DNA from: Flavobacterium sp. 90 | GTDB lineage: Bacteria; Bacteroidota; Bacteroidia; Flavobacteriales; Flavobacteriaceae | Assembly (NCBI RefSeq): GCF_004339525.1 | Contig: NZ_SMGE01000001.1 | Span: 4,960,001 to 5,024,000, forward strand | Length of the DNA: 64,000 bases | Direction of reading: 5' to 3' | Translations under genes and position numbers: made by a program | Notes under the pieces: generated by a model | What the model saw: only the letters and a program-made list of their open reading frames with translations | Databases searched by the model: none | What the model was told of the DNA's origin: nothing | Part shown: piece after piece, positions 29,607-38,183 of the stretch | Layout of the letters: each line of letters opens with the position of its first letter | Numbering within the stretch: the first letter of the stretch is position 1

Positions 29607-29867
29607 TGTTTTATTCTTTTAAGTTTTAAGATTTTTTCAAAACCTATTAGGTTTGGCTGCGAAAATATTTTTTCACTCATATTTGCTTCGCCGGTTCGCT
29701 ATCGATCGGGTTGCAGATCTAGCAGATTTTTTTTAATCCTTTAATCTGTGTAACAAAAAATGTTTTTTAATCTTTTAAATCCTGTAATCTGTGGCAAAAA
29801 GTTCTCTCGCAGATTTTGCAGATCGAGCAGATTTTTTTTAATCCTTTTAATTCTTTAATCTGTGGCT
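29607..29867. other. Intergenic gap, short direct repeats, no gene
   Basis: Contains two related copies of a 'gcagat(c/t)...cagattttttttaatcct...taatctgtg' phrase (about 29711-29750 and 29815-29865). No start codon with supported coding sequence. It separates the DUF5908 gene from the LysM gene. Confidence 0.5.
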
Positions 29868-30038
29868 TTAGCGTTTATAGCTGTTTTCCTGATTTTTCTC
29901 GGCAATTAATCTTTTGCATTCTTCAAGTAATTGTTTTCTTAAGATTGATAGTTCTCTTTCTTTGGCTACAGCCGAATTTTTGGCATTTGTAGTTACAATT
30001 TCTGTTTTGATAATCAGTTCTCTTATTTCGATTGGCAT
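29868..30038 (-). CDS. DUF5908 small eCIS protein (Afp6 position)
   Basis: 56 aa: starts MPIEIRELIIKTEIV, ends AEKNQENSYKR. The 'MPIEIREL.IK' start is the hallmark of DUF5908, a short protein encoded between tube and adaptor genes in many Bacteroidota and proteobacterial eCIS clusters. One amphipathic strand followed by a charged helix. It ends 6 bp before the tube gene's stop region on the minus strand. Likely a particle or assembly component; exact job unknown. Confidence 0.85.
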   Translation of the reverse strand: MPIEIRELIIKTEIVTTNAKNSAVAKERELSILRKQLLEECKRLIAEKNQENSYKR

Positions 30039-30044
30039 AATTGT

Positions 30045-30515
30045 TTATGTAAAAAGTTTATCAAATTTTGTATCCTTAGAAATATTAAAATAGGTATAGG
30101 CAAGTTCAATAGATTCAATAGCAATATTGCTTTCCTGAGAGTTTAGGTCAGAAACGGCATATTTTACCGGATAAGCATTATTAAAAGTCCATTGCATGCA
30201 TACAACACCTGAGGCATTGAGCAATCTTAAGATCACATTTTTTGGCTGGATTGGGTTTGATAATCCCTGATCGATGCAGTTGGCACACCAATTTACCAAC
30301 TGAGATCCTGCAGGCACCATGGCTCTTTTTAGCACTAAGTTTTGACTGTTAGAAATAGTTGGGAGGCGATATTTAAATCTATTTTCGCCTCCACAAACAA
30401 TTTCTTCAACGCTTAATTCTTTAGAAATTCCGGATACCTCTTTGAAAGCCGCATCTACACCCGCAAATGAGAGTGTAAAATAAAAGCTAACGGGATAATC
30501 GTTACTTACCGCCAT
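30045..30515 (-). CDS. eCIS inner-tube protein, second paralogue (Afp5-like)
   Basis: 156 aa, T4 gp19-like tail-tube family. Pattern: PVSFYFTLSFAGVDAAFKEVSGI near the start, ENRFKYRLPTISNSQNLVLKRAMVP in the middle, IAIESIELAYTYF at the end. In Afp-type particles the second tube paralogue forms the first ring(s) on the baseplate. It overlaps the first tube gene by 14 bp. Confidence 0.92.
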   Translation of the reverse strand: MAVSNDYPVSFYFTLSFAGVDAAFKEVSGISKELSVEEIVCGGENRFKYRLPTISNSQNLVLKRAMVPAGSQLVNWCANCIDQGLSNPIQPKNVILRLLNASGVVCMQWTFNNAYPVKYAVSDLNSQESNIAIESIELAYTYFNISKDTKFDKLFT

Positions 30516-30972
30516 TTTTTATGATCAGTTGTTCATGTGCAATTTCTATCGTGTCTACCGCAACTTCGTTACCATCAGATTTTAAATCTGTACTGGTAAT
30601 TTTTGTTGGCCAGGCATTGTTTAATGTCCATTGCATGGTTACACCGCCTTTTTCGTCTAATAATTTTATCAGAACGGTTCTTCTTTTAATCGTGTTCATC
30701 GTAACTTGCTTATGCCAATCCCAGAAAGAATTGTCATTTACAAAGATTCCTCGTTTCATCGTTACGTTTCCGTATTTGGTAATCCCCGGCATTTTCTCTA
30801 CAGAAAATAGCGGACTATTACTTTTGCGATATTCTATAATTTGATTTTCGACATCCATTCCTGTAACTTCCTGAAAAGCTACTTTTGTTAATTCAGTTCC
30901 AAGATCTACTTCGAATCTAAACTTTGGCATGGGCCATGTTGCGCCTTGTACGCTTCCGTCATCTGTTGCCAT
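30502..30972 (-). CDS. eCIS inner-tube protein, main paralogue (Afp1-like)
   Basis: 156 aa, gp19-like tube protein: PMPKFRFEVDLGTELTKVAFQEVTGMDVE, then FSVEKMPGITKYGNVTMKRGIF (the 'K.pG....g.vtlkrG' tube signature), and VAVDTIEIAHEQL. It builds the hollow inner tube in which cargo is carried. Located directly after the sheath gene. Confidence 0.94.
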   Translation of the reverse strand: MATDDGSVQGATWPMPKFRFEVDLGTELTKVAFQEVTGMDVENQIIEYRKSNSPLFSVEKMPGITKYGNVTMKRGIFVNDNSFWDWHKQVTMNTIKRRTVLIKLLDEKGGVTMQWTLNNAWPTKITSTDLKSDGNEVAVDTIEIAHEQLIIKNGGK

Positions 30973-31021
30973 ATTATTTTATTTTTAAATTAAAAATTTA
31001 CTTAATTGAATTTTTATTTGA

Positions 31022-32599
31022 TTAACTAGAAGTTGCCATTTGCTGTTGAAATGTCAGAACGATAAATTCAGCAGGATGAACAACGGCTACTTTTACAGTT
31101 ACATTCATAAAACCGTTTAAAAGGTCATCAGCAGTCATTGTAGAACCCAATCCGCAGGCAACAGAAAAAGCGTCAGAAGCGCTGGCTCCCTGCAAACCTC
31201 CTTGTTTCCAGATCGAACTTAAAAAACTACTAATCATAGAGATTACAGCTTCCCAGGTGTTTTTGTCATTTGGCTGAAATACATATGCCTGAGCTGCCAG
31301 TTTACAAGATTGCTCCAGGAATATCATTGTTCTGCGTACCGGAATATATCTCCAGTCCTGACTGTTTCCGTCTAATGTTCTTGATCCCCAGATTAAAATT
31401 CCTAAACCGTTAAAGGTTCTGATCGCATTGATCGATTTACCGGAAACAGCATCAACGTTTAAATTGCCTTGCTGACTCTCAGAAATAGAAATTGGCAATG
31501 ATGAAACACCAACAATTGAAGTATTTGCAGGAGCTTCCCACGGACCAATTGCATTGTCTACAGTAGTAATAACACCAGCCATAGCACCACTTGGAGGCAG
31601 AATATTAGCATCTGATAAAATATGTTTTATCATCAGCGAATAAGTTTGACTTGCAATCAAAAGCGCATTATTGTTTTGTGTCACCGTCAAGGTACTCGCC
31701 GGATTTTGAATACCGGCAATAATCGTAGCAACAGCCGGATTAGGTGCACTTGCAGGATTAAGGATAGCCTCTAATTGTTTTACATCGCCACCAAATAAAT
31801 TAGTGTAGTCAATATCAGAATTTTGCATTACCGTAGTTCCTATAAAAGGATAATAAGCCATTCCGTAATTTAAGCCATTAGAACCAGTGTTCATTCTGAA
31901 ATTTGAAATATCCTGCGTGTACAAAATTGGGTCAGGATCGTCGCCTCCAATAATATCAAACAAACACATTGCTGTTTGCATATTCGTAGACTGAAGAAGC
32001 ATTGCCTGCATTAGCGTTCCATTGTTTTCTAAACTTAACAAGGTCGCTTCAGGGCAAATGTACATTGTTGGTTCCTGTTCGTTTAGCAATATCGAAAGAC
32101 CATTTGTCAAGTCATTCAATTGCACATTTGGGTTCACAACAGGAATCCCCGGAGTTGCCCCTTTTCCAGACGAAGGGCCATAAGAACCCACAGAAACAAT
32201 ATAAGCATCTCCACCGCCATTTTCATAAAAAAGCCTTACGCTATTGTATAAATAATAAACCGTGTTAGGATCTGGAACTATTGAATAGTAAGTTCCTGCA
32301 ATCAGCATATAATCTCCCCTTAAAGGTTGACTTTTTTCTGCTACTAAATAGTATTCAGGGCTGTATTGCTTTGCCGGACTTGCAGGAGCAGGTGGATCCG
32401 GTAAACAGAAAAAAGCCTGAAAATCAGCAAATGATGTGATTTTTACCGCCTTATTCGTATACGATTTTCCTTCGTAAGAGGCCTGAGGTGTGTACCCTAT
32501 AAATGCTGGTACGGCTGTAGCAACTGCAACAACTGAATTGGGAAAAGCATTTAATTCTTGAATGTAAACACCAGGAGTTTGGATGGTAGATAAATTCAT
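31022..32599 (-). CDS. eCIS contractile sheath protein
   Basis: 525 aa phage-tail-sheath family. TPGVYIQEL (8-16), VPAFIGYTP (30-38), the domain linker GGGDAYIVSVG (128-138), FNGLGILIWGSRTL (396-409) and RYIPVRRTMIFLEQS (417-431) give the conserved sheath C-terminal core. Only one sheath gene is present, unlike the three of Serratia Afp, so one protein must serve all rings. Confidence 0.95.
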   Translation of the reverse strand: MNLSTIQTPGVYIQELNAFPNSVVAVATAVPAFIGYTPQASYEGKSYTNKAVKITSFADFQAFFCLPDPPAPASPAKQYSPEYYLVAEKSQPLRGDYMLIAGTYYSIVPDPNTVYYLYNSVRLFYENGGGDAYIVSVGSYGPSSGKGATPGIPVVNPNVQLNDLTNGLSILLNEQEPTMYICPEATLLSLENNGTLMQAMLLQSTNMQTAMCLFDIIGGDDPDPILYTQDISNFRMNTGSNGLNYGMAYYPFIGTTVMQNSDIDYTNLFGGDVKQLEAILNPASAPNPAVATIIAGIQNPASTLTVTQNNNALLIASQTYSLMIKHILSDANILPPSGAMAGVITTVDNAIGPWEAPANTSIVGVSSLPISISESQQGNLNVDAVSGKSINAIRTFNGLGILIWGSRTLDGNSQDWRYIPVRRTMIFLEQSCKLAAQAYVFQPNDKNTWEAVISMISSFLSSIWKQGGLQGASASDAFSVACGLGSTMTADDLLNGFMNVTVKVAVVHPAEFIVLTFQQQMATSS

Positions 32600-32635
32600 T
32601 GATTTTAGTTTTTAATGTTCATTTTTAATAGTTTT

Positions 32636-33469
32636 TTATAGATAGATATACATTGGTGATGCGACCTGATTTTGGTCGTTATTTTCGATTATTCCTATTC
32701 TGGAAACATCCGGAACAGGCAGTCCTTTTATAATTACTTTGGGTTTTGTATTCGTTTGATTGGTTGAAGATGAGCTGCTTATTAAGTCAAATTTGTACTT
32801 CGGTTTTTCGCTTAGCGTGATATAGGTTTTATTCGAAGTAAACAACAATGCCGATTCTCCGGTTGGAATTGTTACGGTTTTCGGACCATCAAATTGTATG
32901 TTTTCTTTTTCAGTAATCGAAGGATTATTTAGCGAGACGGCATTTTTATTGATAAAATAATATTGCCATTGTGTTGCTCTTGCTGTAAAGTTTATTTCAA
33001 AAAGGACAGAATTACTCGTGTTTTGTTCCTTTAAGATATCTTCGAAATAAATTTTTAAATGACCAAAATTGGATGGTATCAGTTTAGTTTCGAAGGTTTG
33101 ATTCAGCGTAATTTTGCCATTTTCGTTGATGTTTTTAGGATCCTGACTAGAATAATTAATAGCTCCCAGCAAATTAATGGGTAATGTGGTAAAGAGAATG
33201 AAATTGGGATTACTGCATTTGATATCAAACTCAAAAAAATCTTGATCTGTACTTTTAGAAATATAATCTAATAAGTCTGATAATGATGATTTTGTATTAG
33301 AATATAAGTCAAATCCATTTGAAACAGGATTCATTCTAAAGCCGAACTTTTTTAATATAATATCAGTTTTATGATTCGGAATAAAGTGAAGACAATTGCA
33401 TTTTCCATTATCAAAAAAAGTATGATAAGCCGCAGTGCCAAAGATCTTTATGTAATTACTCTGTATCAT
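32636..33469 (-). CDS. eCIS-associated protein encoded after the Pvc16-like gene (277 aa)
   Basis: The frame is open up to an ATG at 33595, but the ATG at 33467-33469 overlaps the TGA of the upstream gene (ATGA), which strongly supports the shorter 277-aa product beginning MIQSNYIKIFGTAAYH. Beta-rich, soluble, no known domain recognised. Position between DUF4255 and sheath genes suggests a cap or cap-adaptor protein; AlgoCIS-type systems are reported to use an extra cap component, but I cannot confirm homology from sequence. Confidence 0.7.
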   Translation of the reverse strand: MIQSNYIKIFGTAAYHTFFDNGKCNCLHFIPNHKTDIILKKFGFRMNPVSNGFDLYSNTKSSLSDLLDYISKSTDQDFFEFDIKCSNPNFILFTTLPINLLGAINYSSQDPKNINENGKITLNQTFETKLIPSNFGHLKIYFEDILKEQNTSNSVLFEINFTARATQWQYYFINKNAVSLNNPSITEKENIQFDGPKTVTIPTGESALLFTSNKTYITLSEKPKYKFDLISSSSSTNQTNTKPKVIIKGLPVPDVSRIGIIENNDQNQVASPMYIYL

Positions 33470-34035
33470 TTTCCAATAGTATTGCTGGTGTTTTTTACAG
33501 ACGGTATAATTTCCATGATTTCGTGACCCTGAACTTTTATCAGCTTCATTTTGTAAATAATCGAAGGCTGATATTTTGCCGCCATAGCAGTCCACAAACT
33601 GTGCATTTGGTGGTAAGAGATTTTTTCATATTCGAATTCTAATCTGCTCAGACCATCCGGAATAGTAGAAGAGGACGAAGCATCGAGATAATTATTAATC
33701 TGAAAGAAGACAATAATGGCATCCAGAAATTTTAACGATTCCGTATAATCGTCAAAGTTGCTGCTGATTAATAAGTCAATGTTGTATTTTTCTGTTGGAT
33801 TGAAATTAGAATAACTTCCGTCTTCTAATTTTTTATTTCTAATGTAAAAAGGCTGGTTGGTTTCTTTTTCGATATTAATTAAAGATAAAACGACTTTATT
33901 CTGATTTATTTTTGGCAAAGTTCCACTTGGTTCAATAAGATAATTCAGGACCGTTTTGTCTTCATCCAAACCAAATTGGTTTTTTAAAAACTGTCCGAGC
34001 AAATTTTTCGTAAATTGAAGTGATTGATTGATCAT
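33466..34035 (-). CDS. DUF4255 / Pvc16-Afp16-like tube-terminator protein
   Basis: 189 aa. Pattern fits the N-terminal domain of Pvc16/Afp16: an initial helix (INQSLQFTKNLLGQFLKNQF), a V-L-x-L-I-N-I-E strand (NKVVLSLINIEKE), the ...KYNIDLLISSNFDDYTESLKFLDAIIVFFQ... segment and SLWTAMAAKYQPSIIYKMKLI near the end. These proteins cap the tube/sheath and set assembly end. First gene of the eCIS operon; 4-bp overlap with the following gene. Confidence 0.88.
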   Translation of the reverse strand: MINQSLQFTKNLLGQFLKNQFGLDEDKTVLNYLIEPSGTLPKINQNKVVLSLINIEKETNQPFYIRNKKLEDGSYSNFNPTEKYNIDLLISSNFDDYTESLKFLDAIIVFFQINNYLDASSSSTIPDGLSRLEFEYEKISYHQMHSLWTAMAAKYQPSIIYKMKLIKVQGHEIMEIIPSVKNTSNTIGK

Positions 34036-34178
34036 CTTGTCTAATTCTTTATTGATTTGGGGATTATAGGGAAATAAATTACCTATAACTATTGTAAAAG
34101 TAGTTGAGAATTAGATTTGTACAGAAAAATACTAATATACTTTTCGTGTACATAATCAAAAGATATTTGATGCTTTTG

Positions 34179-34246
34179 TAGACAAAATATAGACAGAAAA
34201 CGTTTTTTGTAGACAAAAAATATTTTGTCTATTTATGACGTAGACA
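34179..34246. promoter_or_regulatory. Cluster of TAGACA boxes upstream of eCIS operon (candidate operator)
   Basis: TAGACA occurs at 34179, 34190, 34210 and 34241, and its complement TGTCTA at 34226. The pair at 34210-34218 / 34223-34231 forms an inverted repeat (tagacaaaa / ttttgtcta). The cluster lies about 150-210 bp upstream of the first eCIS gene and between it and the regulator gene. Binding by that regulator is inference. Confidence 0.45.
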
Positions 34247-34286
34247 ATTAATTTCTTCGGTTTTACGGATTTCCACATTTTTGTAA

Positions 34287-34334
34287 TTATGATTGCGTTT
34301 ATGATTGCGTTTATGATTGCGTTTATGATTGCGT
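34287..34334. repeat. 12-bp tandem repeat, four units
   Basis: Four consecutive units of tttatgattgcg (first unit begins attatg). Located between regulator and eCIS operon, next to a dispersed repeat. Slippage-prone; could vary spacing between regulatory sites. Confidence 0.8.
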
Positions 34335-34442
34335 ATGATGGATTAAAATCCATCTCTACAATATATGCCGTTCCTGCGGAACTCGTTTGTAAAATTCCGG
34401 AGGAATGAATTATTTTGTAGCAACGGATTTTAATCCGTTGAA
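34333..34442. repeat. Single inverted copy of the 15.1-kb composite repeat
   Basis: Holds tggattaaaatccatctcta, 'attccggaggaatgaat' and caacggattttaatccgttg in the opposite orientation to 15091-15700. Contains two self-complementary blocks. No coding potential. Confidence 0.75.
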
Positions 34443-34456
34443 AATGGTGTGAGAAT

Positions 34457-35317
34457 TTAAGAAACAGTTCTCAGATACGAGATAATGTCTTGTTCTTTTT
34501 TAAGGGTCAATTTTTTTTTCAGGCGGTATTTGTGAGTTCGTACGCTTTCCTGATTGATTCCAAGGAGATTTGTGATGTCGTTATTGCTCATATTCATTTT
34601 GATGTAGCAACAATATTTTAAATCTTTGGAGCTTAGCGAAGGATGTTTTTTGGCTAGAGCCAAAAGAAAATTTGGATTTGATTGTTCGAAATAAATTTTA
34701 AAATCATCCCAGAGTTTTTTATCGTTTGCGACTGTTTTTATAGAGTTTACAATCGACATTAATTCTATTCTGGTGCTGTCATCAACATTAGGATAAAGGT
34801 AGGAGATACGTTCTTTTACCTTTAAAAGTATTTCAACTTTTTGATCAAGTTCCATTACATAATGGCTTAATTTATTGGAGTTATTCTTTTGAAATGCTGC
34901 TTCGACAAACGATGTTGGAATAGTACTTCTTGTTTCCCCTTTTTTGAGTAAAAAAATAGATCGGATTCTATAAATTAAATATTCGGAATTATTTAGATGG
35001 TTATTAGAATACGTAAAAACGATACAATTTTTTGACCAGCACAAAGATTCACATTCGTCGTTTTTTGTTAAACAGAGAATTGGAATATCATTTTTGCAGG
35101 AATTAAAATTTGGATCATTTATAATGGATTGGTTTTTTTTGAAACATAAAAAAATCAGATCGGGATTTAAGGATTCTGCGGTACGATTTAAATCTGCGGC
35201 TCTTGAGACAGAAACAGTCGAAATAGTAAAGTCTATTATGGTCGACAAAATATGTAATACTTTGGTTAAAACCATAGTATCATCACATCCAATCAATATT
35301 GTTTTCTTTTCAAGCAT
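34457..35317 (-). CDS. LuxR-type HTH regulator with degenerate receiver domain
   Basis: 286 aa. Residues 1-125 look like a response-regulator receiver (KTILIGCDDTMVL with acidic pair 12-13; PDLIFLCF, where the phospho-acceptor Asp is replaced by Cys58), so phosphorylation is unlikely. Residues 125-225 are helical. Residues about 228-272 are a LuxR/GerE-like HTH (LSSKDLKYCCYIKMNMSNND, GINQESVRTHKYRLKKKL). It lies immediately upstream of the eCIS operon in the same orientation and is the obvious candidate controller. Could also be controlled by protein interaction rather than a kinase. Confidence 0.8.
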   Translation of the reverse strand: MLEKKTILIGCDDTMVLTKVLHILSTIIDFTISTVSVSRAADLNRTAESLNPDLIFLCFKKNQSIINDPNFNSCKNDIPILCLTKNDECESLCWSKNCIVFTYSNNHLNNSEYLIYRIRSIFLLKKGETRSTIPTSFVEAAFQKNNSNKLSHYVMELDQKVEILLKVKERISYLYPNVDDSTRIELMSIVNSIKTVANDKKLWDDFKIYFEQSNPNFLLALAKKHPSLSSKDLKYCCYIKMNMSNNDITNLLGINQESVRTHKYRLKKKLTLKKEQDIISYLRTVS

Positions 35318-35716
35318 TTTTTCTGGGGAGTATTTTTTTGCCTGGTTGTTGTGTTTTAATCTGTTTTAAAATTATATATCTTTTGACTACAGAATAGAAA
35401 ATATGCCACAGAATGGTTTTTTCCTGTCATGAAATCGAATTTTGTACGAGATATTTCTTTTTGAAAAAAGAGTTGTTAATCGATTCATTTTAAAGAGAAA
35501 TGGTTTTATCAAAAAACAAGATAAAAGAGCTCAGAAAGGCTTGTAAAAGGAGTTTGATTTTTTATTTTGAAGTGTAAATTTATAAAATAATTACAATATA
35601 ATAATCAGTAATAGTACCTATTTTTTCAGTATATTCTTATTTTAACGATTCGTTTACATAAAAAAAGAGATTCCTCAATATTGAAGAATCTCTTTTTATT
35701 AGGTATGAAATGACTT
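35318..35716. other. Intergenic region, ~400 bp, no gene
   Basis: AT-rich, without supported coding sequence. Holds the promoter area of the 286-aa regulator on the right-hand side of its start and, at 35661-35697, a terminator for the META-domain gene. Confidence 0.5.
35661..35697 (-). terminator. Rho-independent terminator of META lipoprotein gene
   Basis: Read on the minus strand: stem aaagagattc...gaatctcttt, followed by a T-rich run. Located 20 bp beyond the stop of the 35717-36154 gene. Confidence 0.8.
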
Positions 35717-36154
35717 TTATTTATCAGCCACTTTTTTAAATCTCATCATTGGTACGTCTTTCATCAACAAATTTAGCTTACCGTCTTTGTCAATAGAATA
35801 AGAATCTATTTTTCTGATCATTTGTGTAAAAACCTGTTCACCGCCACCATCGCAATACATCAATGTAGCCGGACCTTGCTCGCCAAAGCTAAGAGCATTT
35901 CCTTTTAAAGTATAAGGAGCACTGTAACCGTTGCAACCAGCATTTCCGAAAACCTGACCTTTACTTTCGTCAAATTTTATAAATGGTTTTTTTTGAGGAA
36001 ACAGACCATCAAAAGCAATACGCGGACCAGAAATATATTCTAATTCCCAAGTTGTATTGAAAAGATCAGAAGAGCTTGTGGTATTCTTCATCGTTGTACA
36101 AGAATTAAATGATAATGCTAAAACAGCAACAAAAAGTAGGATGTAATTTTTCAT
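35717..36154 (-). CDS. META-domain (HslJ-like) lipoprotein
   Basis: 145 aa. Signal peptide with lipobox LSFNSC (Cys19), so anchored in a membrane facing the periplasm. Residues 30-142 form a META domain: NTTWELEYISGPRI, FIKFDESKGQVFGNAGCNGYSAPYTL, a methionine near MYCDGGGEQVF and KLNLLMKDVPMMRFKK. HslJ-type META proteins are stress-linked lipoproteins of unclear biochemical role. Monocistronic with its own terminator. Confidence 0.88.
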   Translation of the reverse strand: MKNYILLFVAVLALSFNSCTTMKNTTSSSDLFNTTWELEYISGPRIAFDGLFPQKKPFIKFDESKGQVFGNAGCNGYSAPYTLKGNALSFGEQGPATLMYCDGGGEQVFTQMIRKIDSYSIDKDGKLNLLMKDVPMMRFKKVADK

Positions 36155-36249
36155 AAAAAACGATTTTAGAACATAAATTTAATAATTATTAATAGAATTT
36201 ACATCATAAAATGGGCGAATTTTTAATTATTGGTGTTTCTTTTCTTATT

Positions 36250-36490
36250 TAATTAAAGAAGGTTTAGTCCCTACGGGACATCTCTAAAATAGGAACGACA
36301 TTGTGTTTTACCAACATTTAATCTCTACGAGATACTCCGTTAGGAATTATACATTTATGGTTTGATATTCTATTTCTACCAATATTTAAATCTACCAACA
36401 TTTAATCCGTGCGGATTACTCCGTTAGGAGTTACATATTGGTAGAAATAAAATTATCCCATCCAGAAAAAATGTCCCGTAGGGACTACAC
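36250..36490. repeat. Palindromic 'gtagggact / agtccctac' intergenic repeat
   Basis: Begins with 'agtccctacgggacatct' (about 36259) and ends with complementary 'tgtcccgtagggactaca' (about 36471). Inside are further pairs: 'accaacatttaatc' versus 'ttggtagaaat', and 'gagatactccgttaggaatt' versus 'ggattactccgttaggagtt'. The same family is found at 47157-47360. Non-coding. Confidence 0.8.
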
Positions 36491-36573
36491 ATTATCATTA
36501 AAATATTAAAAAAACATCCAAAAACAACAAACTATTCCCCAATCTTTCTTCTATAATCTTGCTTCTCCAAGTC

Positions 36574-37044
36574 TTAAACCGGCAAATTCTTCTCAAAAGC
36601 CGCACCAAAAGAGAAAAACGAATCCGTACTTCCAACGCCTTCAATTTGGTGAATTTGCTCGTATAGAATTTTACGAAGCTCTTCATTATTGAAAGAAACG
36701 ATTTTGATGAATAAAGCATATTTACCAGAAACCCAATGACATTCTATGACTTCGGGGATTTCTTTTAGTTTTTCGGCAATAGAATAGGAGTAGCGTGCTT
36801 CTTTAGTAACGATTCCGGTGTAGGTAATCGTTTCAAAGCCAAGTTCTTTAGCATTTAGTTTGACGCCAAAACCTGTAATTACACCGGCTTCTTGTAATTT
36901 TTTGACCCTTAAATGCACCAGTGAATTTGATATATTCAATTCTTTAGCAAGATCAGAAAACGGTATTCTCCCATTCTCACTAAGTTTTTGCATGATTTCT
37001 CGATCTAAATAGTCAGTATTTTCATTCTTCTTGATACTCGCCAT
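36574..37044 (-). CDS. Lrp/AsnC-family transcriptional regulator
   Basis: 156 aa, full length. N-terminal winged HTH (about 10-60: LDREIMQKLSENGRIPFSDL, ISNSLVHLRVKKLQEAGVI) and C-terminal RAM ligand-binding domain (72-145: GIVTKEARYSYSI, IECHWVSGKYALFIKIV). Lrp/AsnC proteins sense amino acids. It is divergently placed against the HglS/aminoadipate-semialdehyde dehydrogenase genes (189-bp gap), so control of lysine or hydroxylysine breakdown is a reasonable inference. Confidence 0.93.
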   Translation of the reverse strand: MASIKKNENTDYLDREIMQKLSENGRIPFSDLAKELNISNSLVHLRVKKLQEAGVITGFGVKLNAKELGFETITYTGIVTKEARYSYSIAEKLKEIPEVIECHWVSGKYALFIKIVSFNNEELRKILYEQIHQIEGVGSTDSFFSFGAAFEKNLPV

Positions 37045-37192
37045 AACCTGTGTTTGTTTATAGATTCTACAATTTTGACAATTCTACTGTTAAAACTTGA
37101 TTTTAAAATGTCAAAATTACAAAAAAAACCTTCTAAAATGTCTAGGTGTCAATAATCGTATTCTTGAGATGTTATATTAACAGTATAATATA

Positions 37193-37200
37193 TAGATTTG
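37193..37200 (+). promoter_or_regulatory. Candidate Bacteroidota -7 element upstream of hglS-like gene
   Basis: TAGATTTG fits the TAnnTTTG -7 consensus used by the Bacteroidota primary sigma factor. A TTG at 37164-37166 could serve as -33 element, but the 26-bp gap is longer than usual. Start codon lies 34 bp downstream. Confidence 0.35.
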
Positions 37201-37233
37201 TGTCATAATAACATTATTTTAAGATAGCCAAAC

Positions 37234-38049
37234 ATGAATAAAGATCAATTACTTACGAAACTATGGGAGCAATATGCTGATATTACTCCATCTGCAAAAA
37301 AAATACAGGAATTATTAGAAGATAAAGGCGAAGAAATCCAGAATGACCATATTGCGATTCGTACTTTCAATGACAAACGTGTAAATATTGAGGTATTAGA
37401 AAAACCTTTTATAAATGTTGGTTATGAGGCAAAAGGCGAATATAATTTTGAAACTAAAAAATTATACGCAAAGCATTATGAGCATGCTACAGATAAAAGC
37501 GCTCCAAGAATTTTTATTTCGGAGTTAGAATTAGAAAAATGTTCTGCTGAATTGCAGGAAACAGTACAGAATATTTTGAACAGTTGTGATCAAAATGTAT
37601 TCAACGATCCTGAATTGGTTTTAAGCGGATCTGTTTGGAAAGGAAACTCTCAAAAAATTTACAAATCATTATTAGAGGAATCTGAATATGCTGCGTGGAT
37701 GTATGTTTACGGTTTTAGAGCAAATCACTTCACTATAAATACTAATGCTTTAAAAGGATTTAAAACATTAGAAGAATTAAATAATTTCTTAGAAGAAAGC
37801 GGTTGGAAATTAAACGCTTCCGGAGGAAAAATCAAAGGAACTCCAGAGCAATTATTGGAACAATCAAGCACATTGGCAGATTTATATGTAGTAGATTTTG
37901 AAGAAGGAGCGGTAGAAATTCCTTCTTGCTATTATGAATTTGCGCTTCGTTACCCAATGGCAAACGGAGAATTGTACCAAGGATTTGTAGCATCATCTGC
38001 TGATAAAATTTTTGAAAGTACAGATGTAAAGTTGCAGGAAACTAAATAA
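37234..38049 (+). CDS. hglS: 2-oxoadipate dioxygenase/decarboxylase, short DUF1338/HglS type
   Basis: 271 aa. DUF1338 proteins of the HglS type convert 2-oxoadipate to D-2-hydroxyglutarate with O2, a non-haem Fe(II) enzyme in bacterial and plant lysine catabolism. Conserved positions are visible: NDHIAIRTF (His39, Arg43), RANHFTIN (His165) and YYEFALRYP (Glu235), which fit the two-His/one-Glu metal site. It is shorter than the ~460-aa Pseudomonas form, as in many Bacteroidota. The next gene makes the preceding pathway intermediate, and a D-2-hydroxyglutarate dehydrogenase is encoded downstream at 52590. Symbol by family, not by assay. Confidence 0.85.
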   Translation: MNKDQLLTKLWEQYADITPSAKKIQELLEDKGEEIQNDHIAIRTFNDKRVNIEVLEKPFINVGYEAKGEYNFETKKLYAKHYEHATDKSAPRIFISELELEKCSAELQETVQNILNSCDQNVFNDPELVLSGSVWKGNSQKIYKSLLEESEYAAWMYVYGFRANHFTINTNALKGFKTLEELNNFLEESGWKLNASGGKIKGTPEQLLEQSSTLADLYVVDFEEGAVEIPSCYYEFALRYPMANGELYQGFVASSADKIFESTDVKLQETK

Positions 38050-38086
38050 TAATAATAATACTCGTTTGGCGCAAATATTTTAACAA

Positions 38087-38112
38087 ATAGTCTCGATAGT
38101 TATCGGGACTAT
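38087..38112. other. Hairpin between hglS-like and aldehyde dehydrogenase genes
   Basis: Arms atagtctcgat (38087-38097) and atcgggactat (38102-38112) pair with one mismatch. No T-run follows directly. May modulate read-through between the two genes. Confidence 0.4.
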
Positions 38113-38183
38113 GTGTTAAAAAAATTTTTGATTTTTTCGCAAACGATTGAGAAATACAAAATAATAAATAAAAAAAGGTCGGA

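Noticed and set aside
1..34035. Type VI secretion system or prophage
   Set aside because: No TssJLM membrane complex, ClpV, portal, terminase or capsid genes; DUF4255, DUF5908, CIS_TMP-like protein and single AAA ATPase indicate an extracellular injection system.
34156..34353. 65-aa minus-strand frame upstream of eCIS operon
   Set aside because: Its translation is made by the 12-bp tandem repeat and a dispersed intergenic repeat (MDFNPSYAIINAIINA...).
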